A stretch of 64,000 nucleotides of DNA from an uncultured Lachnospiraceae bacterium (GTDB lineage: Bacteria > Bacillota > Clostridia > Lachnospirales > Lachnospiraceae), in contig CAJOMN010000001.1 of assembly GCA_905235745.1 (NCBI GenBank), positions 248,001 to 312,000 on the forward strand, in the 5' to 3' direction. This document shows positions 44,260 to 52,561 of this stretch, in pieces. The first letter of the stretch is position 1, and each line of letters starts with the position of its first letter. The translations under genes were made by a program, and so were the position numbers. The notes beneath the pieces were generated by a model. It was not told where the DNA came from and did not search any database. It saw only the letters and a program-made list of their open reading frames with translations.

Positions 44260-45060
44260 TCAGGCTTTGTCATCTGCGCGGCTGTTTTGATTAACCACAT
44301 TTCTGAGCCTTGAATGGATAGTATTTTTTATTGAGTTCCTTTGCTCGTTTCTATCCTTGAAAACATGGATCCTTCTGACAGTGCTCTTGGTGAATTTGTT
44401 TAATGAAGTGATCTGTTCATTTATAGAGTGTCTCTTTTCAATCACATTCTCTTTAATCTGATTAGTCTGCTGAACCGTGACATCTACAATTGCTTCCATT
44501 CTGCGATTAAAGTTATCCTCCATCCGGACTACCAGTCTGTCAAAGTGCATTAAAGCACTTACTGTAAGAGTAAGATCAACAGCAAATATAAACACGAAAC
44601 ACAGCGCAAAGAACTCGATCATTATAGAAGTTATATGACCAAGAATATTATCTGTAAACGGCGCTATAACATAAAAAATAAGCATACCGGCAAGTCCAAA
44701 GCCCAGACTGGTAAACAAACTGATCCTGCCATGAAGATTCAGCGGAAGTTTACTATAGTCCCACCATGTCGCATGAAACAATTTCTCCAATCCCCACGAA
44801 GTTACATATTCCAGCACCGCGCTTCCTATTACTGAGATAATAAAGATCTGCCAGGCACTTATTGCGATTCCTTTTCCAATTGTCTCTTCTATTATTACAG
44901 AAACAATTACAGCACCGGTTCCGTAAATCGGGCACACGGGACCATACAGGAAACCTCTGTTTTCCCATCTTCCTCCCTTTATCGTACAAAAGATAGTTTC
45001 ATAGACCCATCCCATAAAACTGTATATCATAAAAAGACAAACATATCTGCTTATCCACAT
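44260..45060 (-). CDS. Putative ABC transporter permease of the CmpB type (PF06541)
   Basis: A 266-residue membrane protein. It starts with SRYVCLFMIYSFMGWVYETIF, then GGRWENRGFLYGPVCPIYGTGAV, both diagnostic of this Firmicute family, and continues with about six membrane spans and a charged coiled-coil-like C terminus (NQIKENVIEKRHSINEQI). The family is labelled ABC-transporter type IV, but no ATPase lies near here and its real function is unknown. Confidence 0.83.
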   Translation of the reverse strand: MWISRYVCLFMIYSFMGWVYETIFCTIKGGRWENRGFLYGPVCPIYGTGAVIVSVIIEETIGKGIAISAWQIFIISVIGSAVLEYVTSWGLEKLFHATWWDYSKLPLNLHGRISLFTSLGFGLAGMLIFYVIAPFTDNILGHITSIMIEFFALCFVFIFAVDLTLTVSALMHFDRLVVRMEDNFNRRMEAIVDVTVQQTNQIKENVIEKRHSINEQITSLNKFTKSTVRRIHVFKDRNEQRNSIKNTIHSRLRNVVNQNSRADDKA

Positions 45061-45248
45061 CTTGGAAATGCCTCCTGAATAAAAATTCCTGCTTCTTGTA
45101 ATGCTTCTTTCCGTTTAGATAATAGCCTTATTTGGATGATTGTTCAATACATTTTAGACTGAATGAGGCATCATGGCAGTTGCTTTTGTACTCTTAAAAG
45201 AATACAATCTGTTTTAGTTAGAAGTATAACAATGAGGTACTGGGTCGG

Positions 45249-45931
45249 ATGAAACGATTATTGATTATTTTTGCGGGGGTAGTGATGCTGTTTGGTTTAT
45301 TCGGGTGCGGGAACGGCAACGGCGGAAAGGATCTCGCCACACAGGGAACCTGTGGAAGCAATATTACATGGGAGTACAATAAAAGGACAGCAACGCTTAC
45401 CATTTCGGGAACGGGTGCCATGGAGGGAGAAAAGTTCCTCTGGTCGGACTATAAGATAAACTTCCCTCAAGTCCGGACTCGTCCGTAAAAACTACCGAAA
45501 AGCTTATCGATATCTGGAAGGAAGAGGCTTCAAAGCAGACTTCGGGTAATGACGAAGTTAAGGACGCCCCGCTTCGTGATGAGGAGCCCTATTACTGGAC
45601 ACAATCCCTTACAGGCTTCGATTATGTGGGCGGGGGATACCTGGCCGATGTCACATTGTTGTTTGACAACAGCCTTCATGTGAAGATAAACGGACGCGAG
45701 CTGCTGGATGTTCCGTATTATGCTGATAAAAATGCATACGAAGAAGGAGAACAGGTAGTCCTGACCGACGGGTTCTTCTGCAGGGCGGGACGTATCACAA
45801 GCCTGCAGTATGAGCCCGGATTTTCCTATGATCACCAACTGTATGCCAATATGGTCAAGCCTGATGGCACCGTGGAAAAAGTTGTATTCCACACAGGCTC
45901 AGAGGAATGCCTGTACCATCTAATCAAGTGA
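45249..45931 (+). pseudogene. Frameshifted lipoprotein gene (BspA-type N terminus)
   Basis: The first frame encodes a signal peptide with lipobox LFGC, then CGSNITWEYNKRTATLTISGTGAM, the opening typical of clostridial BspA-like leucine-rich surface proteins. It stops at 45488 after RTRP. The +2 frame is open from about 45461 (PSSPDSSVKTTEKLIDIWKE ...) to 45931, with no start or ribosome binding site of its own. A frameshift or deletion near 45461-45475 therefore splits one gene of about 225 codons. The leucine-rich repeats expected in this family are missing. Confidence 0.72.
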
Positions 45932-47419
45932 TACCGGCTCTAAGCCCATATCCTGATAACTGCTTATATTTAAACCGTTCATATTAACGTAGTCTGATAT
46001 GATCTGCTTTTCTACTTTTGCCAGCTCATCGGATGAAAGATTTATAAAGTCGTCATAGTGCGAACCAAATATCTTTTTAGCAGATTTTTGATACTCTGAC
46101 CCGTCGAGAACTTCGTCAAAGGAAGTGCCTTCAAAGCCATCCGGAGTTTTCTTCAGATGTATCGCCCCTGATACCTCCGAACCGGACTGCATCTGAAGCT
46201 GATCGCCCTCAAGATTGTATGAGGATACCCAGCCACTCAACATAACAATTATGTCCTGATCATCACTTTCATCCTCTGCAATAATATACACATAGGGAAT
46301 CGTAACGTCCGTCATGGAAGTATCTGCGATCTCCATATATGACTGAAGGATATACTCATAAACCGCATATTCCACGGATGCAGGATCAGGATATTCGTAT
46401 GCAGGCAGGTTCGCGCTTTCTCTGTATACTGTGATAAAAGACGGTGGAAGTTCTTCAACAGAATCTGCATAAAGCTGATATTTCGTTACGGAAAGACCAT
46501 TTGCTTTGACATAATCCGCAATATTTCCTGCTATCCCCGAATCCCTCATCTCTTCGTCGGAGGAAAGGGTTAAGTAGTGCTCATAATACTGGCCGAAGAT
46601 CTCTTTCACCTCATCATCTGTAAGTCCCTGATCCATACTAAGGCCATAATAAAGTGCATTATCCTTATCTCCAGTCTGTTCCATATGTATTACTCCCGGA
46701 ATGTGTGATGCTGATACTGCCACGAGCGTATCATCATTTATTTCAAATTCCCAGAGATAGTAATCACCGTACACATGGACATCTTCCGGATCACTGTCAT
46801 CAACGTCTACGATGTTTGCATAAGGGATCAGCGCATGTTCCGAATCTACCATATCAATCGCATCAAACGAAAGATAATTATATACCGCAGCCCAGAGCGG
46901 ATCATGCCCGGAAAATGCGTAAATAGAATCGTACTGGAACATAGGCAGGATTTCACCCATGCCCTCTGTGTAGTCAGTTTCATCAGCCGTAAACCGATAC
47001 ACATCCCCCGTGTCGGTTTTCATGACTACGTAAGAGTCTTCCTGCGTAATTGTTACTTTCTTCTTCTCTTTCTCATTTCCTTTTGAGTCATAGGATATGA
47101 TATCCCCCTTCAGGGAGGCATTTTCTTCATCCATGAAACCGCCATACATCTCATCAGAAAGAATGGCTGATACGGTCCAGCCGTACTGCCCCATCCCCTC
47201 ATCTTCGCTGTAGTAGGCAAGTATCAGATGGTTGTCCTGATCATCGATAAACACTCCATCCAAAGACCATGTTTGGTCGTTGGGCGTTTCTGATGCTGCA
47301 GAAGTTGCATTATCAATCTCGGCAGATTGGATTGCTTCGGGCTCCTTTGACGTGCTGCCGCAAGCCGAAAGGATGATTGTAATAAGAAGTATCGGAACAG
47401 ATAGCGTTAATTTTTTCAT
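45920..47419 (-). CDS. Lipoprotein of unknown function with an internal duplication
   Basis: A 499-residue secreted lipoprotein (lipobox ILSACGS near residue 20). After a 160-residue N-terminal region come two related segments of about 140 residues (about 165-325 and 335-495). Each ends in a pattern of the type EIFGQYYEHYLTLSSDEEM...YVKANGLSVTKYQ versus KIFGSHYDDFINLSSDELA...YVNMNGLNISSYQ. No family recognised. The 3' end overlaps the convergent frameshifted gene by 12 nt. An 8-bp palindrome lies in the upstream promoter region. Confidence 0.78.
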   Translation of the reverse strand: MKKLTLSVPILLITIILSACGSTSKEPEAIQSAEIDNATSAASETPNDQTWSLDGVFIDDQDNHLILAYYSEDEGMGQYGWTVSAILSDEMYGGFMDEENASLKGDIISYDSKGNEKEKKKVTITQEDSYVVMKTDTGDVYRFTADETDYTEGMGEILPMFQYDSIYAFSGHDPLWAAVYNYLSFDAIDMVDSEHALIPYANIVDVDDSDPEDVHVYGDYYLWEFEINDDTLVAVSASHIPGVIHMEQTGDKDNALYYGLSMDQGLTDDEVKEIFGQYYEHYLTLSSDEEMRDSGIAGNIADYVKANGLSVTKYQLYADSVEELPPSFITVYRESANLPAYEYPDPASVEYAVYEYILQSYMEIADTSMTDVTIPYVYIIAEDESDDQDIIVMLSGWVSSYNLEGDQLQMQSGSEVSGAIHLKKTPDGFEGTSFDEVLDGSEYQKSAKKIFGSHYDDFINLSSDELAKVEKQIISDYVNMNGLNISSYQDMGLEPVSLD

Positions 47420-47494
47420 AAATACTTGGTCTCCTTCATTGATATTCTGCTATGCCAAATTTAATGCTGAATAATCATTAGTTGATTATTATAT

Positions 47495-47514
47495 CACATT
47501 TGCCCTCAAATGTG
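47495..47514. promoter_or_regulatory. Operator-like palindrome upstream of the lipoprotein gene
   Basis: CACATTTG and CAAATGTG form a perfect 8-bp inverted repeat with a four-base spacer. It lies just upstream of a minus-strand TATAAT (about 47488-47493) that would serve the lipoprotein gene, so it is placed like a repressor or activator site. Confidence 0.45.
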
Positions 47515-47567
47515 CGCTTTTGTATATTCTATGAATAACGAAAACAGGGCGGTTACGATTTCACGCC

Positions 47568-47596
47568 TTGCATATATAGTCATCTTACGATATAAT
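47568..47596 (+). promoter_or_regulatory. Promoter of the Phd/RelE-type module
   Basis: TTGCAT (47568-47573) and a perfect TATAAT (47591-47596), 17-bp spacer, 28 nt before the antitoxin ATG. Confidence 0.65.
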
Positions 47597-47624
47597 TTGT
47601 CTATCAAGTTATTGGAGGTGACAT

Positions 47625-47903
47625 ATGCTTGCAATGCAGGAAACCATCCGTCCCTCTGCGGATCTAAGGAATCACTATAATGAGATTTCAAAACAGTGCA
47701 GAGAAGGTAACGAGGCAGTTATAATAACTGTAAACGGAAGGGGCGATACTGTTTCGCTATCATACGAAGATTATAAAAATATGAAATCAAGGATCGAGCT
47801 TCTTGAAATTCTTGGAGAAGCTGATGATGATGTAAGAAATGGTCGGGTTGCTCCTATAAGTGAGACCTTTGACGATCTCCGATCTACTCTTAAGGAGGGC
47901 TGA
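47625..47903 (+). CDS. Phd/YefM-family antitoxin
   Basis: A 92-residue protein. The N-terminal half has the Phd/YefM fold pattern (RPSADLRNHYNEISKQCREG, then AVIITVNGRGDTVSLSYEDY) that dimerises and binds operator DNA. The C-terminal tail (VAPISETFDDLRSTLKEG) would fold on the toxin. GGAGGTGACAT precedes the ATG. Two bases separate its stop from the toxin start. Such antitoxins autorepress the pair. Confidence 0.88.
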   Translation: MLAMQETIRPSADLRNHYNEISKQCREGNEAVIITVNGRGDTVSLSYEDYKNMKSRIELLEILGEADDDVRNGRVAPISETFDDLRSTLKEG

Positions 47904-47905
47904 CC

Positions 47906-48223
47906 TTGAAATATATAATCGTCCGCACTGACACAGCGGATGCCCTCATAAGAAAAATAGTTCTGTATGTTGCAGATAAGTTTGATAATGAGACAGCACT
48001 GGAAAAACTTGATGAACTTGAAGCATCTATCATGACACTTGTCGATAAACCGTATATCGGTGAGGAACCAAAGTATCCGGTTCTGAGAAGACAGGGATAC
48101 AGGGTTCTTGTAACAGAAAAAGATCTCGTTTTTTACAAGATTGATGAGGATAAAAAGGTTATCACGGTCTACGCTGTTGTGGATCAAAGACAGGATTATT
48201 TAAGCATAATCAGGGGATTGTGA
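47906..48223 (+). CDS. RelE/ParE-superfamily toxin
   Basis: A 105-residue protein with the RelE/ParE pattern: N-terminal helices (DTADALIRKIVLYVADKF, ALEKLDELEASIM), then the beta sheet with YPVLRRQGYRVLVTEKDLVFYKID and the C-terminal VYAVVDQRQDYLSII. It could be a ribosome-dependent mRNA endonuclease or a gyrase poison; the sequence does not decide. Translation starts at TTG with AAGGAGGGC upstream, probably holding toxin below antitoxin level. The 3' end overlaps the convergent flavodoxin gene. Confidence 0.87.
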   Translation: MKYIIVRTDTADALIRKIVLYVADKFDNETALEKLDELEASIMTLVDKPYIGEEPKYPVLRRQGYRVLVTEKDLVFYKIDEDKKVITVYAVVDQRQDYLSIIRGL

Positions 48224-48722
48224 AGTAGCGAAGTTCCTGTTTTAAGGCATTTGCGAAAGCATCTATCTGAAGTTCAGTCTCCTCGGATTTTCTTGATTTC
48301 GGATCATTGAATACGGCTGTCTGCTCAAAAGCCGTCTCATTCAAGCATTTTGCAAGTCTGGCAATGGCTTTGTCCCCGCCGGATCCCGCCTGGCAGGCAA
48401 ATGCTGCAAATCTCTTTCCGACAAGTGCTTCCCTGTTATCTTCGATAAACGTTCTTATCGGGGGAGTGAAGTTTGATGCCCATACGGGAAAACCGAAGAT
48501 TATGCGGTCTACTTCCGAAAGGTCTATATCATATGGTTCAAGCTCCGGCTTTTCCGCCATTATGGCACTCTTCCCTCCCCGGAAATACTTTGAAAACCCT
48601 TTTGTACTGTAGGCCTTCTTGGGGGTAAGGCACCTGATACGGGCATCCAGCTTTTCTTTTAGGCGCTTCGCGACATATTCAGTGTTCCCTTCCAGTGAGT
48701 AATACACTATCAGGTCTCTCAT
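48210..48722 (-). CDS. Flavodoxin-like protein
   Basis: A 170-residue FMN-binding protein. The phosphate-binding loop is YYSLEGNTEYVAKRL at the N terminus, followed by VDRIIFGFPVWASNFTPPIRTFI and FAAFACQAGSGGDKAIARL, which are characteristic of the flavodoxin family. It would carry electrons or act as an NAD(P)H-linked reductase partner. AGGAGGATAATAACA precedes the ATG. Confidence 0.88.
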   Translation of the reverse strand: MRDLIVYYSLEGNTEYVAKRLKEKLDARIRCLTPKKAYSTKGFSKYFRGGKSAIMAEKPELEPYDIDLSEVDRIIFGFPVWASNFTPPIRTFIEDNREALVGKRFAAFACQAGSGGDKAIARLAKCLNETAFEQTAVFNDPKSRKSEETELQIDAFANALKQELRYFTIP

Positions 48723-48792
48723 TGTTATTATCCTCCTGTGTTTCGCCAGACCTGCATTTTCTTATATTTACCTTTTTACAGTGCCACAGGTC

Positions 48793-49392
48793 TTAGAATT
48801 CATTCCCGCAGTTTGTGCAAAACTTACCGCCGTTATTGGGAGTTCCGCAGTTAGGACAAAACTTTGGCCGGTTATTTTCGTGCGTGCTTTGTACCATTGC
48901 CATGATGTCATTATACTTCTTTTCATTTTCCTGCATCATCTTTTTTGCTTCTTCCTCAGCCTTCTGTCTTTCCTCCGGCGTCAACTTGTCAGCCATCTCC
49001 TGGGCAGCACGGGTTGCCTCTTCCATCTTTCTGGCTATCTCTTCAGGAGACATGGCGGCCGCTCCCTTCATGCGCTTCATTTCCTCAACATACTCCCGGC
49101 TCTTCTGCGTAAGATCTACCCCTGTGATCGTGACACCGCTGCATGGTATTTCGTTTTTCTGCAGGGAGGCTGATATTTCTGCCTCTAACCGGCTCTTGTT
49201 ATCAGCCAGGGTAAGATAAGATTTGTTTTCTTTTGTTATTTCATATGCCGTCCCCATAATTGCGGTTTCGATAACACTCTTTGCGAACTCCTCATCCGAT
49301 CCGGATATATCGGCCTGTCCGATTATATCTACATCGACTGAACCGTATTCATTGTCAAATACCGGAATAGTTACATTAAAATCTGCTGCCAT
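48793..49392 (-). CDS. Coiled-coil protein with a C-terminal zinc ribbon
   Basis: A 199-residue protein. Residues 1-110 have a mixed fold with a DIIGQADISGSDEEFAKSVIE segment and a later VTITGVDLTQKSREYVEEMKR, faintly like the SPFH/band-7 core of clostridial virion-type proteins. A strongly charged coiled coil covers about 115-170. The C terminus is a zinc ribbon with CPNCGTPN and CTNCGNEF. GGAGGAGAAAAA precedes the ATG. Function unknown; a scaffold or stress role is only a guess. Confidence 0.72.
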   Translation of the reverse strand: MAADFNVTIPVFDNEYGSVDVDIIGQADISGSDEEFAKSVIETAIMGTAYEITKENKSYLTLADNKSRLEAEISASLQKNEIPCSGVTITGVDLTQKSREYVEEMKRMKGAAAMSPEEIARKMEEATRAAQEMADKLTPEERQKAEEEAKKMMQENEKKYNDIMAMVQSTHENNRPKFCPNCGTPNNGGKFCTNCGNEF

Positions 49393-49867
49393 TTTTTCTC
49401 CTCCTTTTGTCTGGTGATTTTCCTGACTTTCTTCTTTGCTTTATATGTGTTCCTCTGTCTTTTCCGGTGCCTATCGTTAAGCGGCACCTTCAAGGCTGTT
49501 TTGCCTTGCCAGATCCCGGGGCAACGCATGGATCAATCTCTGGGGATCAGTTCTTCTCGTTCCTCCTCCGTATACTGCGCGCCGTGACAGCCCGAAAGAA
49601 CGCTGAGGCTGACCAGGGCAAGCAGCAGAACAAAGACCCGATAAGGACAACCTACCGGGCCTTCTGTATTCGGTTCTTGCCATATTTTGACTGCTCTTAT
49701 ATCCCGCTCGTTCATAGTATGATTTTACCACATAATGATGCGAAAGTGGGAAAAAGTATCAATAAAGCCACGAACGGATTCCAACCCCGGATCCTGCAAA
49801 GCTTAGTATGGCGGATTTAAGACCGGCAGATATGGAAACCTGTAAGGAAGATCTTACAGTCTTTGAA
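49393..49867. other. Intergenic region of 475 bp, possible small lipoprotein only
   Basis: Between the zinc-ribbon coiled-coil gene and the small Cys-rich gene. The only candidate gene is the 60-residue minus-strand frame reported separately. Open frames on the plus strand have no ribosome binding site or recognisable content. No repeat or strong hairpin was seen. Confidence 0.5.
49533..49715 (-). CDS. Possible small lipoprotein
   Basis: A 60-residue frame with a hydrophobic segment and lipobox-like VLSGC (YRVFVLLLALVSLSVLSGCH) followed by a short Glu-rich tail. The charged 25 residues ahead of the hydrophobic segment are long for a signal peptide, and no ribosome binding site precedes the ATG. 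A later start inside the frame is possible. Low confidence. Confidence 0.35.
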   Translation of the reverse strand: MNERDIRAVKIWQEPNTEGPVGCPYRVFVLLLALVSLSVLSGCHGAQYTEEEREELIPRD

Positions 49868-50071
49868 TCATCTGCTTCTTCGCTGTTCGTAGACGCGCTT
49901 CAGAAGTTCGGAGTTATTGACCTCACGGCTCTCATCGGAGGCCTCTCCTTTGGAACAGTAATCACCTGCCGTCGGAAATGCCAGACCCTTTTCGTTCTCG
50001 CACATGCCTATCCCCTCCGGGTTTACAAAAAAATGCGTGCAGTTTCCGCATAATATTACGTCTTTATACAT
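49868..50071 (-). CDS. Small cysteine-containing protein
   Basis: A 67-residue protein: MYKDVILCGNCTHFFVNPEG, then IGMCENEKG and AGDYCSKGE, followed by a basic tail. Four cysteines in C-x2-C, C, C order suggest a small metal-binding knuckle, similar to short clostridial proteins of unknown function. The strong AAGGAGGAAAAG before the ATG makes it a likely real gene. A plus-strand frame overlapping it has no such site. Confidence 0.65.
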   Translation of the reverse strand: MYKDVILCGNCTHFFVNPEGIGMCENEKGLAFPTAGDYCSKGEASDESREVNNSELLKRVYEQRRSR

Positions 50072-50279
50072 CTTTTCCTCCTTGTATACAAAAAGGCCCA
50101 AATGAGCCCGGCATGGCAATGATATACGCCGCAACCCTCCTAGTCATCGTATCATAAGGAATTATACCATATTGTATGTATAAAAGTTACATCAGATCCC
50201 TTAATTTGGCTATCACGCGTATTGTCTTGTAAGAATGCGGGTTTCTTTTTGCATGATAACATATCCGTCCGGTAAATCT

Positions 50280-50744
50280 TCACAGTCTTTTCACCATATA
50301 AATCACATCATCCATCGGATTATCATAATAAGGTTCGCATTCCGTAAATCCATTCTTTTTATACAATCCGATTGCCGCCTTCAGGGGAGTTATCGTATCG
50401 AGAACCATTTCCTTATATCCGGCCGCTTTTGCATGTTTTATTATTTCTCCAACGAGCATTTCTCCCAGATGCATTCCACGTGCTTCGGGCCTCACATACA
50501 GTCTTTTCATTTCGCATCTTTCGGGATCATGCCTGTGATATGCGACCATGCCGAAAACATTGTCTGCTTCGTCCACCGCTACAAGCAGTTCTCCTTCCGG
50601 TGCAGTATACTTTGCGGCAGGATTTTTCAATTCTTCTTCTATATTCTGAAAGGACAGGTCCCTGTCCAAACGTTTTGTATATTCTATGATCAGCTCTCTT
50701 GCCTGAAGGATATAATCTTTTCCGTCTTTTACAATTATCGTCAT
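50280..50744 (-). CDS. GNAT family N-acetyltransferase
   Basis: A 154-residue acetyltransferase: YIEYTKRLDRDLSFQN near the start, then EMKRLYVRPEARGMHLGEMLVGEIIKHA with the acetyl-CoA loop ARGMHLGE, LDTITPLKAAIGLYKKNGF and the C-terminal IYMVKRL. This is the usual pattern of the small-molecule GNATs. Substrate unknown. GAGGAG lies 7 nt before the ATG; the gene begins 11 nt after the TPM protein's stop, so it is probably cotranscribed with it. Confidence 0.85.
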   Translation of the reverse strand: MTIIVKDGKDYILQARELIIEYTKRLDRDLSFQNIEEELKNPAAKYTAPEGELLVAVDEADNVFGMVAYHRHDPERCEMKRLYVRPEARGMHLGEMLVGEIIKHAKAAGYKEMVLDTITPLKAAIGLYKKNGFTECEPYYDNPMDDVIYMVKRL

Positions 50745-50755
50745 TCCTGTACTCC

Positions 50756-52558
50756 TCAAAAATTCCTGCCCGACCCGGAATGAGTATGTCCGCTGGAGCT
50801 CGAATAACCTGACGAGTATGACGACCTGCCGGACGACCCCGATGACGAAGAAGATGATCCTTCTTCTACAGGGGCATATACCCGGCTGGTGTCACTTGTC
50901 ACAAAGACATCTCTTCCGGCAACATTAACAGATCCGGCAACAATATACAGATCAGCATCCGGCTCGGACGCAGGGATATCCATTTTCATTTTTGCTATAT
51001 AGAGCAGCACGCCTCCGAATATCGAGCCCGAAACTATCCCCAAGAGCATCACGGGCAGCCAATACCATAGACTGCGGCCAACGAGTCCTTTTTTGTACAT
51101 ATCGCCGAGTTCGTCAAGATATCTGTCCATTCCCTCATAATTCTTATCGCCTTCGGAACCGACGTGGAATCTCAGATTGCCCAGCAGCCTTGCTCTGTTT
51201 ACATCACTGAGTTTATCAAGTCCTTTTCCCGAAGCATACAGCCACGCCAGTGATGCATCCTGCTCTTCGTTCTTATATATCACGAGCACGATCCCGTCTT
51301 TGTCCTCTCCGCGACCGATATCGTTACATTCATAATACTTTTCGGCAAATTCATCTATCCCGAAACCGGCCGCGGCCGCAACGGGCACCGTGTAGATCAT
51401 TACATCAAGATCATATTCATCCGATAATCTTGCCGCATGTTCCGTAAGCGCCGCTTTTTCTTCGTCGTTCAGATAGTGCGCCTCATCATTTACCTGCGGC
51501 GTTTGCGTACCGCTTTCCTTTCCGCCGCCAAGCAGCCAGTCGGGCGCGAATGGATTGCCGTTAAGGTAGAGCAGCCTGAAGTTTTCGATCCAGCCCGAGA
51601 TCCCTTCGGCATATGAGCCTTTTGACATATACTCATAAAGCTCGTCATCAATCGCATTCGCAATCTCCTCCGTATACAGTCCCATGGTCTGGCTTCCAGA
51701 ACATGCAGCCCACCATCCCCTGTCAGAAGGATCCATGCAGACAAACAGCACCACTCCCTCGTACTCATCACCGGTTCCGTAGCCGTTCATCTCAAAATAA
51801 TCGGCAGCATATACTTTTCTTGAAAGCCCGTAGGTCGAAGTATCCGTGAATATCACAATGTCCTTGCCGATTTCGTCTTTAATCTCCCACAGGCGCTTTG
51901 TCATGCCGGCTATTTCCTCATCGGAAAAAATTCCCGCATCATCCACTACCCGGGCGGCATCTTCGTCGTGGAAAAGTTCGAAATTGTCAAGATCCTTCAC
52001 ATACCAATAAGGTCTCTCTCCTGCGCCCGCATCCCCGACCTTTTCGGGAAAATCCGAAGCCGTGTCAGGATCATCATCTTCCAGATAATTGAAGAGAAAT
52101 CCCTGTGTGGAGTACAGTACTCCAAATACCCCGTACTCTTCCTTATATTCAAAGACTCTCTCCTTAATAAAATCATAATAACTCTGCGGAATGAGATCCG
52201 CGGCATTCCCGAAGGTTACAAACTCCATCTCCCCGGTACTTACATCACATACCATTATTATGCAGGAGCGGTCCTCGCCGTATCCGAACACATCATCTTC
52301 ATAGTATGACTCGGCGATCTCCCGTAAAGACTCGCCAGGATACTCATCTTCAGTGATCGAGATCACCAGCAGGTCAGTCTCATACTTTTCTGCAAATTCA
52401 AAGCACCGGGAATCCAGGTCATCCCTCTGCATTTCCGAAATATCCCCGCTCGTATCATACACCCTGTAGTAATCCTCGTTTATCATCTGAGCGGCAAATG
52501 CGTCAACGGGAAGCACTAACACCAGAAGTATTAATATCAGACCAAAATATCTCTTCAT
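50756..52558 (-). CDS. Membrane protein with three TPM-like domains
   Basis: A 600-residue protein with a signal peptide (LILILLVLVLPVDAFA) and three tandem TPM (PF04536) units at about 35-150, 205-330 and 355-490. The repeated pattern includes DEI..MTKRL.....I, FGYGEDRSCIIMVCD, YGTGDEYEGVVLFVCMD and IGRGEDKDGIVLVIY. A transmembrane helix (LPVMLLGIVSGSIFGGVLLYI) near 500 leads to a tail very rich in Ser, Gly and Tyr. TPM proteins act in membrane-protein or photosystem upkeep and can be phosphatase-like; the job here is unknown. It follows the zinc-ribbon gene by 3 nt. Confidence 0.85.
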   Translation of the reverse strand: MKRYFGLILILLVLVLPVDAFAAQMINEDYYRVYDTSGDISEMQRDDLDSRCFEFAEKYETDLLVISITEDEYPGESLREIAESYYEDDVFGYGEDRSCIIMVCDVSTGEMEFVTFGNAADLIPQSYYDFIKERVFEYKEEYGVFGVLYSTQGFLFNYLEDDDPDTASDFPEKVGDAGAGERPYWYVKDLDNFELFHDEDAARVVDDAGIFSDEEIAGMTKRLWEIKDEIGKDIVIFTDTSTYGLSRKVYAADYFEMNGYGTGDEYEGVVLFVCMDPSDRGWWAACSGSQTMGLYTEEIANAIDDELYEYMSKGSYAEGISGWIENFRLLYLNGNPFAPDWLLGGGKESGTQTPQVNDEAHYLNDEEKAALTEHAARLSDEYDLDVMIYTVPVAAAAGFGIDEFAEKYYECNDIGRGEDKDGIVLVIYKNEEQDASLAWLYASGKGLDKLSDVNRARLLGNLRFHVGSEGDKNYEGMDRYLDELGDMYKKGLVGRSLWYWLPVMLLGIVSGSIFGGVLLYIAKMKMDIPASEPDADLYIVAGSVNVAGRDVFVTSDTSRVYAPVEEGSSSSSSGSSGRSSYSSGYSSSSGHTHSGSGRNF

Positions 52559-52561
52559 GTC

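Noticed and set aside
49808-50053. Plus-strand frame of 81 codons overlapping the small Cys-containing gene
   Set aside because: The minus-strand frame has a strong AAGGAGG site and a coherent Cys pattern; this one has neither.
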